Shown here: positions 11,204 through 21,498 of the stretch, piece by piece | Layout: each line of letters begins with the position of its first letter | Numbering within the stretch: position 1 is the stretch's first letter | From: Hyphomicrobiales bacterium | Lineage (GTDB): Bacteria > Pseudomonadota > Alphaproteobacteria > Rhizobiales > Rhizobiaceae | Length of the DNA stretch: 64,000 nucleotides | Direction of reading: 5' to 3' | Assembly: GCA_900472575.1 (NCBI GenBank) | Contig: UCIV01000019.1 | Span: 124,001 to 188,000, forward strand | Made by a program: the position numbers and the translations under genes | Notes under the pieces: model-generated | What the model was told of the DNA's origin: nothing | Database searches by the model: none | What the model saw: the letters and a program-made list of their open reading frames with translations, nothing else

Positions 11204-12028
11204 TCAGCCGTTGAACATCGTTGTCAGATAGGTGGTAGCCAGGATGAATTGCCGCAAATCTCTACCCATGTGAAATCGGCCAATCAACCGGGCAAGCCAT
11301 AAAAAGCGGCCCATGGAACGGGTGATTTCGCGAAGTTCGGCGATTGCCGCCCTCGGGGCAGCCGCAGCCCATGCCGCATAAGCGAGATCCTGCGTTTTCC
11401 GGCGCTCCGTCGCTCTTTCGCTCAGTTGCAGAAAGAGCAGCCACAAATCGCGCGCCTGCGCCGTTTCCATCGGCATGACGGCTTCCGGCTCTTCCTCGAA
11501 ATCGATGAAACCAAGGCGGTCACCCCTGATGAACATGTCCCGCGGATAGGGCCGCCCGTGACAGAGCCCGACGCCGTGCAGCCTTCCAAGTTCACTGGCA
11601 CAGAAGACGAGAAGTTCGTCATGTGCCGCCGGATCGTCATTCCGCAGAAACTTCAACCGTTGCTGCACCGTCGGAGCAATATCGCTCAGAACGATGGCGC
11701 TGCCGGAAGAATAAATGACGGCAGCAGTCGGCACGCCGGCGTGCGAGTACTTCGCAATTCTGCGCAGGTCGCGTTGCACCATTCCTTCAGCCGTCTCGGC
11801 AGGGGACGGTCGCATGAAGGGAAGCCGAAACACGCGCGCAACAGCATTTTGAACCGCAACGATAGCGCGCCTGCCCTTGTCGCCGTGCCGCTTGATCCAG
11901 ACCGTGCCACAACTGAGCGTCACCGCCTGTACCCGCCTTGCATCGGAAACCAGTGCAGCAAGCAAGGTTGCCGCGTCTTCCGACGGCAGCGACGGTCCGT
12001 TCTTTATGTCAACGACATCATTTGGCAC
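11204..12028 (-). CDS. protein-kinase-fold protein, lipopolysaccharide-kinase-like
   Basis: This 274-aa protein has a GTG start at 12028 behind AGGAGCG. It contains a kinase-like catalytic segment, [13 protein letters not shown] followed by [10 protein letters not shown], corresponding to the HxD-type catalytic loop and DFG-like metal-binding aspartate of the Kdo/WaaP and RIO-like small kinases. [10 protein letters not shown] near residue 45 may supply the ATP-binding Lys. The substrate is unknown. It ends 22 nt before pheS on the same strand with no terminator between, so it may be the first gene of the pheST transcript. A terminator at 12089-12124 separates it from rplT. Confidence 0.65.
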   Translation of the reverse strand: MPNDVVDIKNGPSLPSEDAATLLAALVSDARRVQAVTLSCGTVWIKRHGDKGRRAIVAVQNAVARVFRLPFMRPSPAETAEGMVQRDLRRIAKYSHAGVPTAAVIYSSGSAIVLSDIAPTVQQRLKFLRNDDPAAHDELLVFCASELGRLHGVGLCHGRPYPRDMFIRGDRLGFIDFEEEPEAVMPMETAQARDLWLLFLQLSERATERRKTQDLAYAAWAAAAPRAAIAELREITRSMGRFLWLARLIGRFHMGRDLRQFILATTYLTTMFNG

Positions 12029-12088
12029 CGCAGCGCTCCTGAATACCGTGATTGGTCCGTCTCATCGAAATATGAAACGGCAGAAAAC

Positions 12089-12124
12089 AAAAGACCCGCG
12101 CCAGCAGAGCCGCGCGGGTCTTTT
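12089..12124 (-). terminator. rho-independent terminator after rplT
   Basis: AAGACCCGCG / CGCGGGTCTT arms around an A/G-rich loop, with T runs on both sides, lie 25 nt beyond the rplT stop. The near-symmetry could end transcripts from either strand, but only the minus-strand ribosomal operon arrives here. Confidence 0.85.
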
Positions 12125-12148
12125 ACAAAAGTAGAGACGAACGCGGGC

Positions 12149-12553
12149 TTACTTGACCGCGGCTTCGAACTCGTTGGCGTTGCCGGTGTTCTTCAGATAG
12201 GCCAGAGCCTTCTTGGAAGCTTCAACCAGTGCGCCGAATGCTGCCGGCTCATGGATAGCCATGTCGGACAGAACCTTGCGGTCGACTTCGATGCCAGCCT
12301 TGTTCAGGCCGTCGATGAAGCGGCCGTAGGTCAGGCCGGATTCGCGAACAGCAGCGTTGATGCGCTGGATCCACAGAGCGCGGAAGTTGCGCTTCTTGAC
12401 GCGACGGTCGCGGGTTGCAAACTGACGCGAACGGTCAACAGCAGCCTTTGCGGCGCGAATGGTATTCTTGCGGCGGCCGTAGAAGCCCTTGGCTGCCTTG
12501 AGGGTCTTGGTGTGCTTGGCGCGGGAAGTTACGCCACGTTTTACGCGTGCCAT
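12149..12553 (-). CDS. rplT: 50S ribosomal protein L20
   Basis: The 134-aa protein opens [19 protein letters not shown] and continues with [20 protein letters not shown], the basic 23S rRNA-binding arm of L20. It also carries the [17 protein letters not shown] core. L20 is an early assembly factor of the large subunit. It sits 40 nt after rpmI, in the standard infC-rpmI-rplT order. Confidence 0.98.
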   Translation of the reverse strand: MARVKRGVTSRAKHTKTLKAAKGFYGRRKNTIRAAKAAVDRSRQFATRDRRVKKRNFRALWIQRINAAVRESGLTYGRFIDGLNKAGIEVDRKVLSDMAIHEPAAFGALVEASKKALAYLKNTGNANEFEAAVK

Positions 12554-12593
12554 GTCATGATCTCCTTAAACGTTTCCAAATAGCCTGAAAGTC

Positions 12594-12797
12594 TCAGAGA
12601 CCGTTGGGCAGGTAGTTCTTGATGACCTTCTTGCCATCAGGCTCAGCGAGGACCATCGTGCCGCGTGCGTCGCGGATGAACTTGTTGGAACGCTTGATCA
12701 TGCCGTGGCGCTTGCCGGCGGCAGCTGCAACGACCTTGCCAGTTGCGGTGACTTTGAACCGCTTCTTGGCAGACGATTTCGTCTTCATCTTGGGCAT
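12594..12797 (-). CDS. rpmI: 50S ribosomal protein L35
   Basis: The 67-aa basic protein [17 protein letters not shown]... contains the L35 signature ([11 protein letters not shown] and [12 protein letters not shown]). It lies between infC and rplT. The gap to infC is about 209 nt, long enough for its own promoter or a translational control region, though none could be identified with confidence. Confidence 0.97.
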   Translation of the reverse strand: MPKMKTKSSAKKRFKVTATGKVVAAAAGKRHGMIKRSNKFIRDARGTMVLAEPDGKKVIKNYLPNGL

Positions 12798-13006
12798 TTT
12801 GCTACTCCATTCTTGTATCGAAGCCGACTGAAGAGGTCTGCTTCAAGCATTTAGAACGGCCACGGCATGCCCTGCCGGACCGTTCGGACGCGCGCTTATA
12901 ACCGCAGTCGGTCAAAAGCGCAATGGGGGAAATCCTCCAGTGCGACCGGCCAGAGACCGGCATTCCCGCCACCTTGCGGCTTCCTCGAGGCGGGTCGGCA
13001 CGGCGC

Positions 13007-13543
13007 TTATTTCGGCGCCAGTACCATCATCATCTGACGACCTTCAAGCTTGGGCTCAGCCTCAACCTTGGCGATCTCCAGCGTATCTTCCTTGACCTGC
13101 AGCAGAAGCTTCATGCCGAGTTCCTGGTGAGCCATTTCGCGGCCACGGAACTTCAGCGTCACCTTTACCTTGTCGCCTTCTTCAAAGAAGCGGTTCATCG
13201 CCTTCATCTTCACGTCATAGTCATGCGTGTCGATGTTGGGGCGCATCTTGATTTCTTTGACTTCGACGATCTTCTGCTTCTTGCGCGCTTCGGCCGCCTT
13301 CTTCTGGTTCGCGTATTTCAGCTTGCCGAGGTCGAGGATCTTGCACACCGGCGGATCATTGTTCGGCGAGATTTCTACGAGGTCCAGTCCTGCTTCCTCG
13401 GCCATCTTGAGGGCCTGGTCGGTGGGTACTGCACCGAGATTCACGCCTTCGGCATCGATAAGCTGGACCTTGGGAACGCGAATTTCCCGATTGGAGCGCG
13501 GGCCTTCCTTGACGGGGGCATCGGCTTTGAATGGTCTGCGAAT
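13007..13543 (-). CDS. infC: translation initiation factor IF-3, initiated at a rare AUU codon
   Basis: The 178-aa protein (reading the first codon as Met: [20 protein letters not shown]) has both IF-3 domains: the N-domain with [20 protein letters not shown], then a Lys-rich linker and the C-domain with [13 protein letters not shown] and [14 protein letters not shown]. The start is ATT at 13541-13543. It is preceded by AGGAG at 9-nt spacing, and an in-frame TAG lies five codons upstream. The first conventional start downstream is GTG 13444, which would delete conserved residues. AUU initiation of infC is known in Escherichia coli as the basis of IF-3 autoregulation, because IF-3 discriminates against AUU. 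Confidence 0.95.
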   Translation of the reverse strand: MRRPFKADAPVKEGPRSNREIRVPKVQLIDAEGVNLGAVPTDQALKMAEEAGLDLVEISPNNDPPVCKILDLGKLKYANQKKAAEARKKQKIVEVKEIKMRPNIDTHDYDVKMKAMNRFFEEGDKVKVTLKFRGREMAHQELGMKLLLQVKEDTLEIAKVEAEPKLEGRQMMMVLAPK

Positions 13544-13725
13544 GGTCGTATTCTCCTAGATCGTTTTCGGGCACAGGCAACGACGAAATTCGCGCGCGGC
13601 CGGGAGCCGAGCGGAATGTCGTGATTACCGAGTGGATGTCAATAGCATGACGGCGCGAAAAAATCACCTCCTGACAACCGCTTTAGTTCTGATTTATAGC
13701 TCCCGTCATTCGCAGGAGTAAGACT

Positions 13726-14541
13726 ATGAGCAAGATCACCGCCACCGGAACTGCCACCACTACTGTCGGAACGGGATCGGATGCCCGCGAGATCGCGATC
13801 ATCTACCGCGCCGCCACGGCGACAACCGAAAAACCTGCGCTTGTCTGGCTGGGCGGCTATCGCTCCGATATGACAGGCACCAAGGCTGTCGTGCTCGATG
13901 CGCTGGCCGAGAGACTTGGCGCGGCCTGCATCCGTTTCGACTATTCCGGCCACGGCGCATCAGGTGGCGAGTTCCGCGACGGGACGATCTCGCGCTGGCT
14001 GGAAGAAACGATCGCGGTGATCGATGCAGCCGCACCAAAGAGCGTCATCCTTGTCGGTTCTTCGATGGGCGGATGGGTTGCGCTGCGACTGATCCAGGAA
14101 CTGAGAAAGCGTACAGAAGGCCCGAAGATCGACGGAACGGTGCTGATCGCGCCGGCGCCGGATTTCACCAGTGAGCTGATCGAGCCCAAGCTGACGGACA
14201 AGGAGCGACAGTCTCTGGCAGAGCTAGGCTATTTCGAGGAACATTCGCAATACAGCCCGGAACCGAACATCTACACCCGCGCCCTGATGGAGGACGGGCA
14301 AAAGAACCGCGTGCTCTCCGGCATTATCGATACCGGTTGCCCGGTGCATATCCTGCAAGGGATGGCGGACCCGGACGTGCCCTATCAGCATGCACTGAAA
14401 CTGATGGAATTCCTGCCCGCCGACGATGTCACTCTGACGTTGATCCGTGACGGCGATCATCGCCTGTCACGGCCGCAGGATCTGCAAAAAATGGAAGCGG
14501 CGGTGAGCGCCCTAATAATCGATGATGAAAAATTGGGCTGA
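13726..14541 (+). CDS. alpha/beta hydrolase (ABHD10/acyl thioesterase-like)
   Basis: This 271-aa cytoplasmic hydrolase has the oxyanion-hole region WLGGYRSDM, a cap-proximal YSGHGASGG, the nucleophile elbow GSSMGG (Ser about residue 113), an acid in GMADPDVPY, and a terminal catalytic His in RDGDHRLS. The pattern resembles mitochondrial ABHD10 and bacterial palmitoyl thioesterase homologues. AGGAG precedes ATG 13726. The substrate is not predictable. It stands alone, divergent from infC. Confidence 0.82.
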   Translation: MSKITATGTATTTVGTGSDAREIAIIYRAATATTEKPALVWLGGYRSDMTGTKAVVLDALAERLGAACIRFDYSGHGASGGEFRDGTISRWLEETIAVIDAAAPKSVILVGSSMGGWVALRLIQELRKRTEGPKIDGTVLIAPAPDFTSELIEPKLTDKERQSLAELGYFEEHSQYSPEPNIYTRALMEDGQKNRVLSGIIDTGCPVHILQGMADPDVPYQHALKLMEFLPADDVTLTLIRDGDHRLSRPQDLQKMEAAVSALIIDDEKLG

Positions 14542-14559
14542 GACGGAAAAGCCGCAGTC

Positions 14560-14567
14560 TTAACCAT
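14560..14567 (+). promoter_or_regulatory. CtrA-type 8-mer upstream of the cysteine protease gene
   Basis: TTAACCAT, an exact match to the short CtrA recognition motif known from alphaproteobacteria, lies about 95 nt before the start at 14662. A single 8-mer can occur by chance. Confidence 0.3.
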
Positions 14568-14604
14568 ATTCGCAAAGAGCTTCACCTTAACAAAAGCTGA
14601 ACAA

Positions 14605-14633
14605 TTGACTCTGACCCTTAAGACCTCTTAACT
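14605..14633 (+). promoter_or_regulatory. candidate sigma-70 promoter of the cysteine protease gene
   Basis: TTGACT, 17 nt, then TTAACT; the -35 is good and the -10 weak. It ends about 28 nt before the ATG at 14662. Confidence 0.4.
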
Positions 14634-14661
14634 TTTTGTTAGGAATTTAAGGGACGGGTCA

Positions 14662-15276
14662 ATGAATTTAGCCCTGAAGGTGCGGCATGTAGCCGTGATC
14701 CTCGCTTGCGTGCTTGCTTCTGCCGGCGCTGCAATACCAGCACCACAAGCTCCGATGGCTATGGTTACGGGTGCTGTGACGTCGCAGCCGATCGGACATT
14801 ACGAATTCTGTCAGCGCCTGCCGGCAGAGTGCAACGTCAAAAGCCGGTCAGCGCCTGCCGCACGCATGGACGACCATGCCTGGAACGTCGTTCGCGACGT
14901 CAACCGCGCAGTCAACACCCGCTATATTGCCCGTACCGATCTCGAAGCCTATGGCGTCGAGGAATATTGGACCTATCCGACCGTCTTTGCAGATTGTGAG
15001 GACTATGCCCTGCAGAAGCGCAAGGAACTGGCCCAGCTCGGTTTCGCCCTTTCCGATCTCCTGATCACCGTCGTGCGCAAGCCTGATGGCGAAGGCCATG
15101 CCGTGTTGACCCTGCGCACCACCGATGGCGATTTCATCCTCGACAATCTCGACAACGATGTTCTTGCCTGGAACCAGACGCCCTACACGTTCCTCAAGCG
15201 CCAAGCGACGTTCAATACCGGGCGCTGGGTGACGATCGAAAACGGTCGCGACCTGCTTGTCGGTGCCTTGCGGTAA
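14662..15276 (+). CDS. periplasmic transglutaminase-like cysteine peptidase (LapG/BTLCP family, C93)
   Basis: The 204-aa precursor has a signal peptide (hydrophobic to about residue 24). The conserved FCQRLPAECN pair of cysteines follows, and then a Cys-His-Asp triad: Cys112 in FADCEDYALQK, His146 in GEGHAVLT and Asp161 in ILDNLDNDV. This is the family of Pseudomonas LapG, which clips a surface adhesin under cyclic-di-GMP control. Many rhizobial members are uncharacterised, and no LapD or adhesin gene is near. The sensor kinase downstream is separated by a terminator, so a functional link is speculative. Confidence 0.85.
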   Translation: MNLALKVRHVAVILACVLASAGAAIPAPQAPMAMVTGAVTSQPIGHYEFCQRLPAECNVKSRSAPAARMDDHAWNVVRDVNRAVNTRYIARTDLEAYGVEEYWTYPTVFADCEDYALQKRKELAQLGFALSDLLITVVRKPDGEGHAVLTLRTTDGDFILDNLDNDVLAWNQTPYTFLKRQATFNTGRWVTIENGRDLLVGALR

Positions 15277-15308
15277 AAAGAATCTCAGACATAAGTCATT
15301 AAGCATAC

Positions 15309-15340
15309 AACCCGCCCTGCTTGCAGCGGCGGGTTGTTCT
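15309..15340 (+). terminator. rho-independent terminator after the cysteine protease gene
   Basis: AACCCGCC / GGCGGGTT stem with an 11-nt loop followed by GTTCTCTCT, 32 nt beyond the stop. Confidence 0.65.
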
Positions 15341-15417
15341 CTCTACTCTTTCGGGAATCAGAAGGTCGCGCCGCCGCCTGTCCGGCAGAGCGGATTTTTC
15401 TGCGATGGAGGCCTGTG

Positions 15418-16980
15418 GTGCGTAACGAACGGTTGACAGGCTTGATGCGCCCCCATGGTTCCGCCCGACCCACCCTGCCGCTCTGGCTTGCCGGTGTCCT
15501 GACAGCCGTCGTTTTGGGTTTCGGCGCTCTTACCGTTTACGAGAATTACAACAATGCCCTTCGCGAAGGCGAAGCGCGCGCAGTTTCATCCGCGCATGTG
15601 GTTGCCGCCCATATGGAATGGATGATGGAGGCCAGCGATCTTGCGCTTCGCCGCATCGAGGCGGCGATCAGCGGGCGCCCGATCGACAGTTCCACTGAGC
15701 TGATCCTCGATCTGGAACGGGCCGTGGGCGAGCTGCCGGTCGGCTTCGAATATGCCATTCTCGATCAGGACGGCCAGACCCGTTTTTCCAGCGCGCCGGA
15801 CAATACGCTGCCGAACCACGCCGAGCGCGCCTATTTCAAACGCCTGAAGGAAGGCGAAGCGCTCACATTCAGCCGACTGCTCGATAACGAACAGGCGGGA
15901 AAGCCGGCCTTCATCATTGCCAGGCGGATCGGCAGCGATTTCCTCGGCGTTGCCTCGATCACCATCCCGAACGACAATCTCGACCGGTTCTGGTCGTCTA
16001 TGAATCTTGGACCAAACTCAACGATCTCGGTCATTCGTGACGATGGCTGGCTGGTCGCACGACGCCCCTTGGCCCTCAAGCCGATCAACCTGAGCACGAC
16101 CGAATGGTATCCACTGACCCGCGAGAAGGCGAGCGGCTTCCACCACAATCCGGTGTCGCAGATCGACGGCTTTGCGCGGATCGTCGCCTTCTGGAAGGTG
16201 CAGGACTGGCCGTTGATCGCGCTTGCGGCGATCGAACGGCAGGAAGTGCTCGATCAGTTCTGGCGCAATCTGTTCGGTGATGCGCTGTTTGTCGTGCCCA
16301 TGATGGCGATCCTGGTGGGCGCCTCTTTCTGGATCTATGCACTGCTCTACCGCACGGCTGCACGCAATGAACAGCTGGAGCAGGCGGCCGAGCGCAATCG
16401 TTTCCTGCTGCGCGAAATCCATCACCGAGTGAAGAACAATCTACAGGCCGTGCTGGCACTTGTGCGGCTGCAGCGGCTGCCGCAGGAAGTGCGGGACGAC
16501 ATGGCGCGGCGGATTAGTGCGATGATCGCCGTGCATGAGCAGATCTACAACACCGACCAGTTCGAAGAGATTGAAGTCGCGCCCTATGCGACGCGGCTGA
16601 TTTCAGACATCGCGTCGGGCTATGACATGCCAGTGAAACTCGATCTCGATCTTGCGCCGATCGCGCTCGACCGGGACCTTGCCCTGCCGCTCGGCATGAT
16701 CATCAACGAGGTGGTTTCCAACGCCTTCAAATATGCCTTTGCCGGTCGCAGTGAAGGCAAGCTCAGCGTACGCCTGTTTCAGGAGGCGGGCATGCTGAAG
16801 CTTGTCATTCGTGACGACGGGCCGGGGATCGCGGAGGATGCCCGCACGACCGGCATGGGCACGAAGCTGATTTCAAGCTTCGTGCGCCAGCTGGGCGGGC
16901 AATCCGAAATCCACAATGACAGAGGCGCGGTGTTCACGCTGACCGTGCCGACGACGGAAGAGGCAGCGGAAGCTGCCTGA
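15418..16980 (+). CDS. membrane sensor histidine kinase, HisKA_2 type
   Basis: The 520-aa protein has TM1 at about 20-45, a periplasmic sensor region of roughly 240 residues (Cache-like by length and position), and TM2 at about 285-310. Then come a HisKA_2 dimerisation domain with LLREIHHRVKNNLQAVLAL (His about 335) and a HATPase with IINEVVSNAFKYAF (N box) and DDGPGIAED (G1). It starts at GTG 15418 (or the adjacent GTG 15415) behind GGAGG; the frame is open upstream to an ATG at 15334, inside the preceding terminator. HisKA_2/HWE kinases are common in rhizobia and usually act through PhyR-like or single-domain regulators. No regulator is adjacent, so it is an orphan and its signal is unknown. 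Confidence 0.88.
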   Translation: MRNERLTGLMRPHGSARPTLPLWLAGVLTAVVLGFGALTVYENYNNALREGEARAVSSAHVVAAHMEWMMEASDLALRRIEAAISGRPIDSSTELILDLERAVGELPVGFEYAILDQDGQTRFSSAPDNTLPNHAERAYFKRLKEGEALTFSRLLDNEQAGKPAFIIARRIGSDFLGVASITIPNDNLDRFWSSMNLGPNSTISVIRDDGWLVARRPLALKPINLSTTEWYPLTREKASGFHHNPVSQIDGFARIVAFWKVQDWPLIALAAIERQEVLDQFWRNLFGDALFVVPMMAILVGASFWIYALLYRTAARNEQLEQAAERNRFLLREIHHRVKNNLQAVLALVRLQRLPQEVRDDMARRISAMIAVHEQIYNTDQFEEIEVAPYATRLISDIASGYDMPVKLDLDLAPIALDRDLALPLGMIINEVVSNAFKYAFAGRSEGKLSVRLFQEAGMLKLVIRDDGPGIAEDARTTGMGTKLISSFVRQLGGQSEIHNDRGAVFTLTVPTTEEAAEAA

Positions 16981-16986
16981 ACCGAC

Positions 16987-17973
16987 CTATCCGGCATTGC
17001 CGATGAAGATACCGGCAGCCAGAACCAGAGAACCACCGAACACGACCTGGAAGACGGCGCGCATGAACGGCGTCTCCATGTAGCGGTTCTGGATGAAGGC
17101 GATCGCCCAAAGCTCAAAGAAAACTACGATGGCGGCAACGATGGTTGCAGTCCAGAAATGCGGGATCAGATAGGGCAGCGCATGGCCAAGACCGCCGAGC
17201 GCCGTCATGATGCCGGAAGCCAGACCGCGCTTGACGGGCGATCCGCGACCGGAAATCTTGCCGTCGTCATGCGCGGCCTCGGTAAAGCCCATCGAGATGC
17301 CGGCGCCGACAGAGGCCGAGAGGCCGATCAGGAAGGTTGACCAGGTATCGCCGGTAGCAAAGGCTGCCGCAAAGATCGGCGCGAGCGTCGAGACCGATCC
17401 ATCCATCAGGCCCGCAAGGCCAGGCTGGACGTAAGTCAGGATGAACTGGCGGCGAGCGTTTTGGTCCTCATCGCTTTTCGCCTCTTCAGAAACATGCTTT
17501 TCCGTCAGCATGCGGGCGATATCCTCGTGGCCTTCCTCGGCCAGCGCCAGATCGCCAAGCAGTTGCCGAGTCGAAGCGTCGGAGACACGCTTGGCTGCCT
17601 CGCGATAGAAGCGAGCCGCCTGCTGCTCCATCGCTTCTGCTTCCGCTCTCGCAGTTTCCAGCGGCAGGTTCTTGCGCAGCCAATCGGGCTTGCGTGCATA
17701 AAATCCCTGAACGTGTTCGCGGCGGATGAGCGGAATGCGCTCGCCGAAACGGGTGCGAAAAATCTCGATCAGCGAGTTCTTATGGGTCTGCTCGACCTCT
17801 GCCATGTCTTCGAACACTTTGGCCGAGGCAGGATATTGTTGCCTCAAGCCATCGGCATAGCCGAGATAGATACTGGCATCCTCTTCTTCGGAGGCAATCG
17901 CCAGCGCGAGGATTTCTTCTTCAGACAATGATGAAAATGACCGGCGGGAGGACGGCAGAAGGCGGGTAAACAT
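16987..17973 (-). CDS. mbfA: membrane-bound ferritin-like iron exporter MbfA (ferritin-VIT1 fusion)
   Basis: This 328-aa protein fuses an N-terminal ferritin/rubrerythrin-like domain (about 1-165), with di-iron ligand motifs EEEDASIYLGYA, EVEQTHK, AEAMEQQAARFYREA and LAEEGHED, to a C-terminal VIT1/CCC1-like membrane domain (about 170-328, five hydrophobic segments, opening QPGLAGLMDGSVSTLAPIFAA). This architecture is MbfA, which exports iron and protects against iron and peroxide stress in Bradyrhizobium and Agrobacterium. ATG 17973 follows GGAG; GTG 17985 is an in-frame alternative lying next to the Irr box. Expression is expected to rise in high iron, when Irr is lost. Confidence 0.95.
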   Translation of the reverse strand: MFTRLLPSSRRSFSSLSEEEILALAIASEEEDASIYLGYADGLRQQYPASAKVFEDMAEVEQTHKNSLIEIFRTRFGERIPLIRREHVQGFYARKPDWLRKNLPLETARAEAEAMEQQAARFYREAAKRVSDASTRQLLGDLALAEEGHEDIARMLTEKHVSEEAKSDEDQNARRQFILTYVQPGLAGLMDGSVSTLAPIFAAAFATGDTWSTFLIGLSASVGAGISMGFTEAAHDDGKISGRGSPVKRGLASGIMTALGGLGHALPYLIPHFWTATIVAAIVVFFELWAIAFIQNRYMETPFMRAVFQVVFGGSLVLAAGIFIGNAG

Positions 17974-17985
17974 CGAAAACTCCAC

Positions 17986-18000
17986 TTAGAATAATTCTAA
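17986..18000 (-). promoter_or_regulatory. iron control element (ICE), Irr binding site of mbfA
   Basis: TTAGAATAATTCTAA is a perfect palindrome matching the alphaproteobacterial ICE consensus (TTTAGAA-N3-TTCTAAA) over its central 15 bases. It ends 12 nt before the mbfA ATG, a position expected to block transcription or the leader when Irr is bound under low iron. Confidence 0.88.
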
Positions 18001-18149
18001 ACTAAGCCCTTGGCCGAAAAATTGCAAGCCGACTTGCAACTCGATCGATGAGCATGCTCGCGATGGTAAAACGACTGCCTTTCGCAATTTATGAAAAGCA
18101 ATGCTGCAGTGCAGCGTAATATTTGAAAAATACTTCTTGCCGGGCATGA

Positions 18150-19331
<1,182 letters not shown>

Positions 19332-19354
19332 GTTCTCCGACATGATCGAAACTC

Positions 19355-19382
19355 GAAGCCCGGCGCACGTCCGGGCTTCTTC
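19355..19382 (+). terminator. terminator after TakP-like copy 1
   Basis: GAAGCCCGG / CCGGGCTTC stem with a 7-nt loop followed by TTCG; it separates the two receptor genes. Confidence 0.65.
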
Positions 19383-19416
19383 GCATTTACGAAAAACAAG
19401 AAATCATCGGTTATGA

Positions 19417-20607
<1,191 letters not shown>

Positions 20608-20625
20608 ACTTTCCAGGACATGGAT

Positions 20626-20658
20626 GCAAAAGCCCGGAGCATGCCTCCGGGCTTTTGC
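20626..20658 (+). terminator. strong rho-independent terminator after TakP-like copy 2
   Basis: Perfect 14-bp stem GCAAAAGCCCGGAG / CTCCGGGCTTTTGC around a 5-nt loop, 18 nt past the stop codon. Confidence 0.88.
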
Positions 20659-20706
20659 ATTTGCGGCAAGCGCCAATTCGGCCGCGGAATTAATTCCTCG
20701 ATTTCA

Positions 20707-20736
20707 TTGATTTTTCCGCGCGGCAACCCATATGAT
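20707..20736 (+). promoter_or_regulatory. candidate sigma-70 promoter upstream of rpsU
   Basis: TTGATT, 18 nt, then TATGAT, both close to consensus. The expected start site is near 20743, about 210 nt before the rpsU start codon. Confidence 0.55.
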
Positions 20737-20742
20737 GCATAT

Positions 20743-20897
20743 CGAAATCTCAATCGGATGCACGATGAAGCGCGTTTTTGTGCGCTCAGACACACGTGAA
20801 TGCCGATGGATGCCATCAGCCTCTCCTGACCGCGGATGTACCGGCAGCGAGATTTGGTCTATGGTCCTGGAAAGGTCGGGCAAGCCCGGCCTTTTTT
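20743..20897 (+). ncRNA. candidate small RNA or attenuated rpsU leader of about 155 nt
   Basis: The stretch runs from the predicted start site to an intrinsic terminator and is too long to be simple spacing. The open frame crossing it (20732-20935) has no convincing ribosome site and no recognisable protein, so a non-coding transcript is preferred. It could be a free sRNA or the terminated form of the rpsU mRNA. No known RNA family was recognised. Confidence 0.4.
20874..20897 (+). terminator. intrinsic terminator inside the rpsU upstream region
   Basis: GGTCGGGC and GCCCGGCC pair (one G-U) around AA and are followed by six T. It stands 55 nt before the rpsU start codon, in the same direction. 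Confidence 0.75.
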
Positions 20898-20952
20898 GTT
20901 TGGCCACCGAGAATATCGGGTACGGCACTGTTTAGATCGGAAGGGATATAAT

Positions 20953-21189
20953 TTGCAGGTTCTTGTCAGAGATAACAACGTCGATCAGGCTCTGCGCGTC
21001 TTGAAGAAGAAGATGCAGCGCGAAGGTGTGTTTCGCGAAATGAAGGCGCGCAGCTCGTACGAGAAGCCGTCGGAAAAGCGTGTGCGCGAAAAGGCCGAGG
21101 CGGTTCGTCGTTATCGCAAGCTGGCCCGCAAGAAGATGCAGCGCGAGGGATTGCTCCCTGCTCCCAAGAAGGTTGCGCGTACGCGCTAA
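20953..21189 (+). CDS. rpsU: 30S ribosomal protein S21, TTG start
   Basis: The 78-aa basic protein reads [20 protein letters not shown] then REGVFREMK and [20 protein letters not shown], the S21 pattern with the longer alphaproteobacterial C-terminal tail. The start is TTG 20953 behind GGAAGGGA at 6-nt spacing; no ATG or GTG is suitably placed. S21 sits at the mRNA exit of the 30S subunit. The terminator just upstream suggests control by attenuation, or a promoter between 20898 and 20940 that could not be identified. Confidence 0.93.
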   Translation: MQVLVRDNNVDQALRVLKKKMQREGVFREMKARSSYEKPSEKRVREKAEAVRRYRKLARKKMQREGLLPAPKKVARTR

Positions 21190-21234
21190 TTCCCGCTTCC
21201 ACCATTTTCCCAAGACTTCAGGAAGGATGACTTC

Positions 21235-21453
21235 ATGACCGCTATCAAGGAAGAAACGTCGACCACGACCAAGCTTTCAGCTCGGGAAAAGGCCGCCGTG
21301 ACCAACGAGGCAGCACGTGCAATCATTGCCGCCGAGGCGTCTTCGAGGGAAGCGAAAACCGAGAGGTTGCGGTTGCTACGCCTGCAGCGGGAGGCGGTCG
21401 AGGCGAAAGCTCCGCCAGCCAAGCGCAAGGCGGGCAGCAAGAAAGACCACTGA
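21235..21453 (+). CDS. small basic conserved hypothetical protein
   Basis: This 72-aa protein is rich in Ala, Lys, Arg and Glu, with a predicted long helix (AREKAAVTNEAARAIIAAEAS...TERLRLLRLQREA) and a Lys-rich tail. AAGGATG lies before ATG 21235. It follows rpsU by 45 nt and ends in its own terminator, so it may be cotranscribed with rpsU. The layout suggests a nucleic-acid-binding or ribosome-associated role, but this is only inference. Confidence 0.7.
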   Translation: MTAIKEETSTTTKLSAREKAAVTNEAARAIIAAEASSREAKTERLRLLRLQREAVEAKAPPAKRKAGSKKDH

Positions 21454-21463
21454 TCAGACTGCC

Positions 21464-21493
21464 AAGGGCCCGGAAACTCCGGGCCTTTGCTTT
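21464..21493 (+). terminator. terminator of the rpsU transcription unit
   Basis: AAGG-CCCGG / CCGGG-CCTT stem with one bulged G and an AAACT loop, followed by TTTGCTTTT. It lies between convergent genes. Confidence 0.75.
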
Positions 21494-21498
21494 TGGTG

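Noticed and set aside
10057..11214. 385-codon open frame opposite pheS
   Set aside because: Antisense shadow of a conserved synthetase gene.
13356..13667. 103-aa minus-strand frame overlapping the 5' part of infC
   Set aside because: It is in another frame; IF-3 with its AUU start accounts for the sequence.
20732..20935. 67-aa open frame upstream of rpsU
   Set aside because: It lacks a ribosome site and a protein-like pattern, and runs through an intrinsic terminator; a non-coding transcript is more likely.
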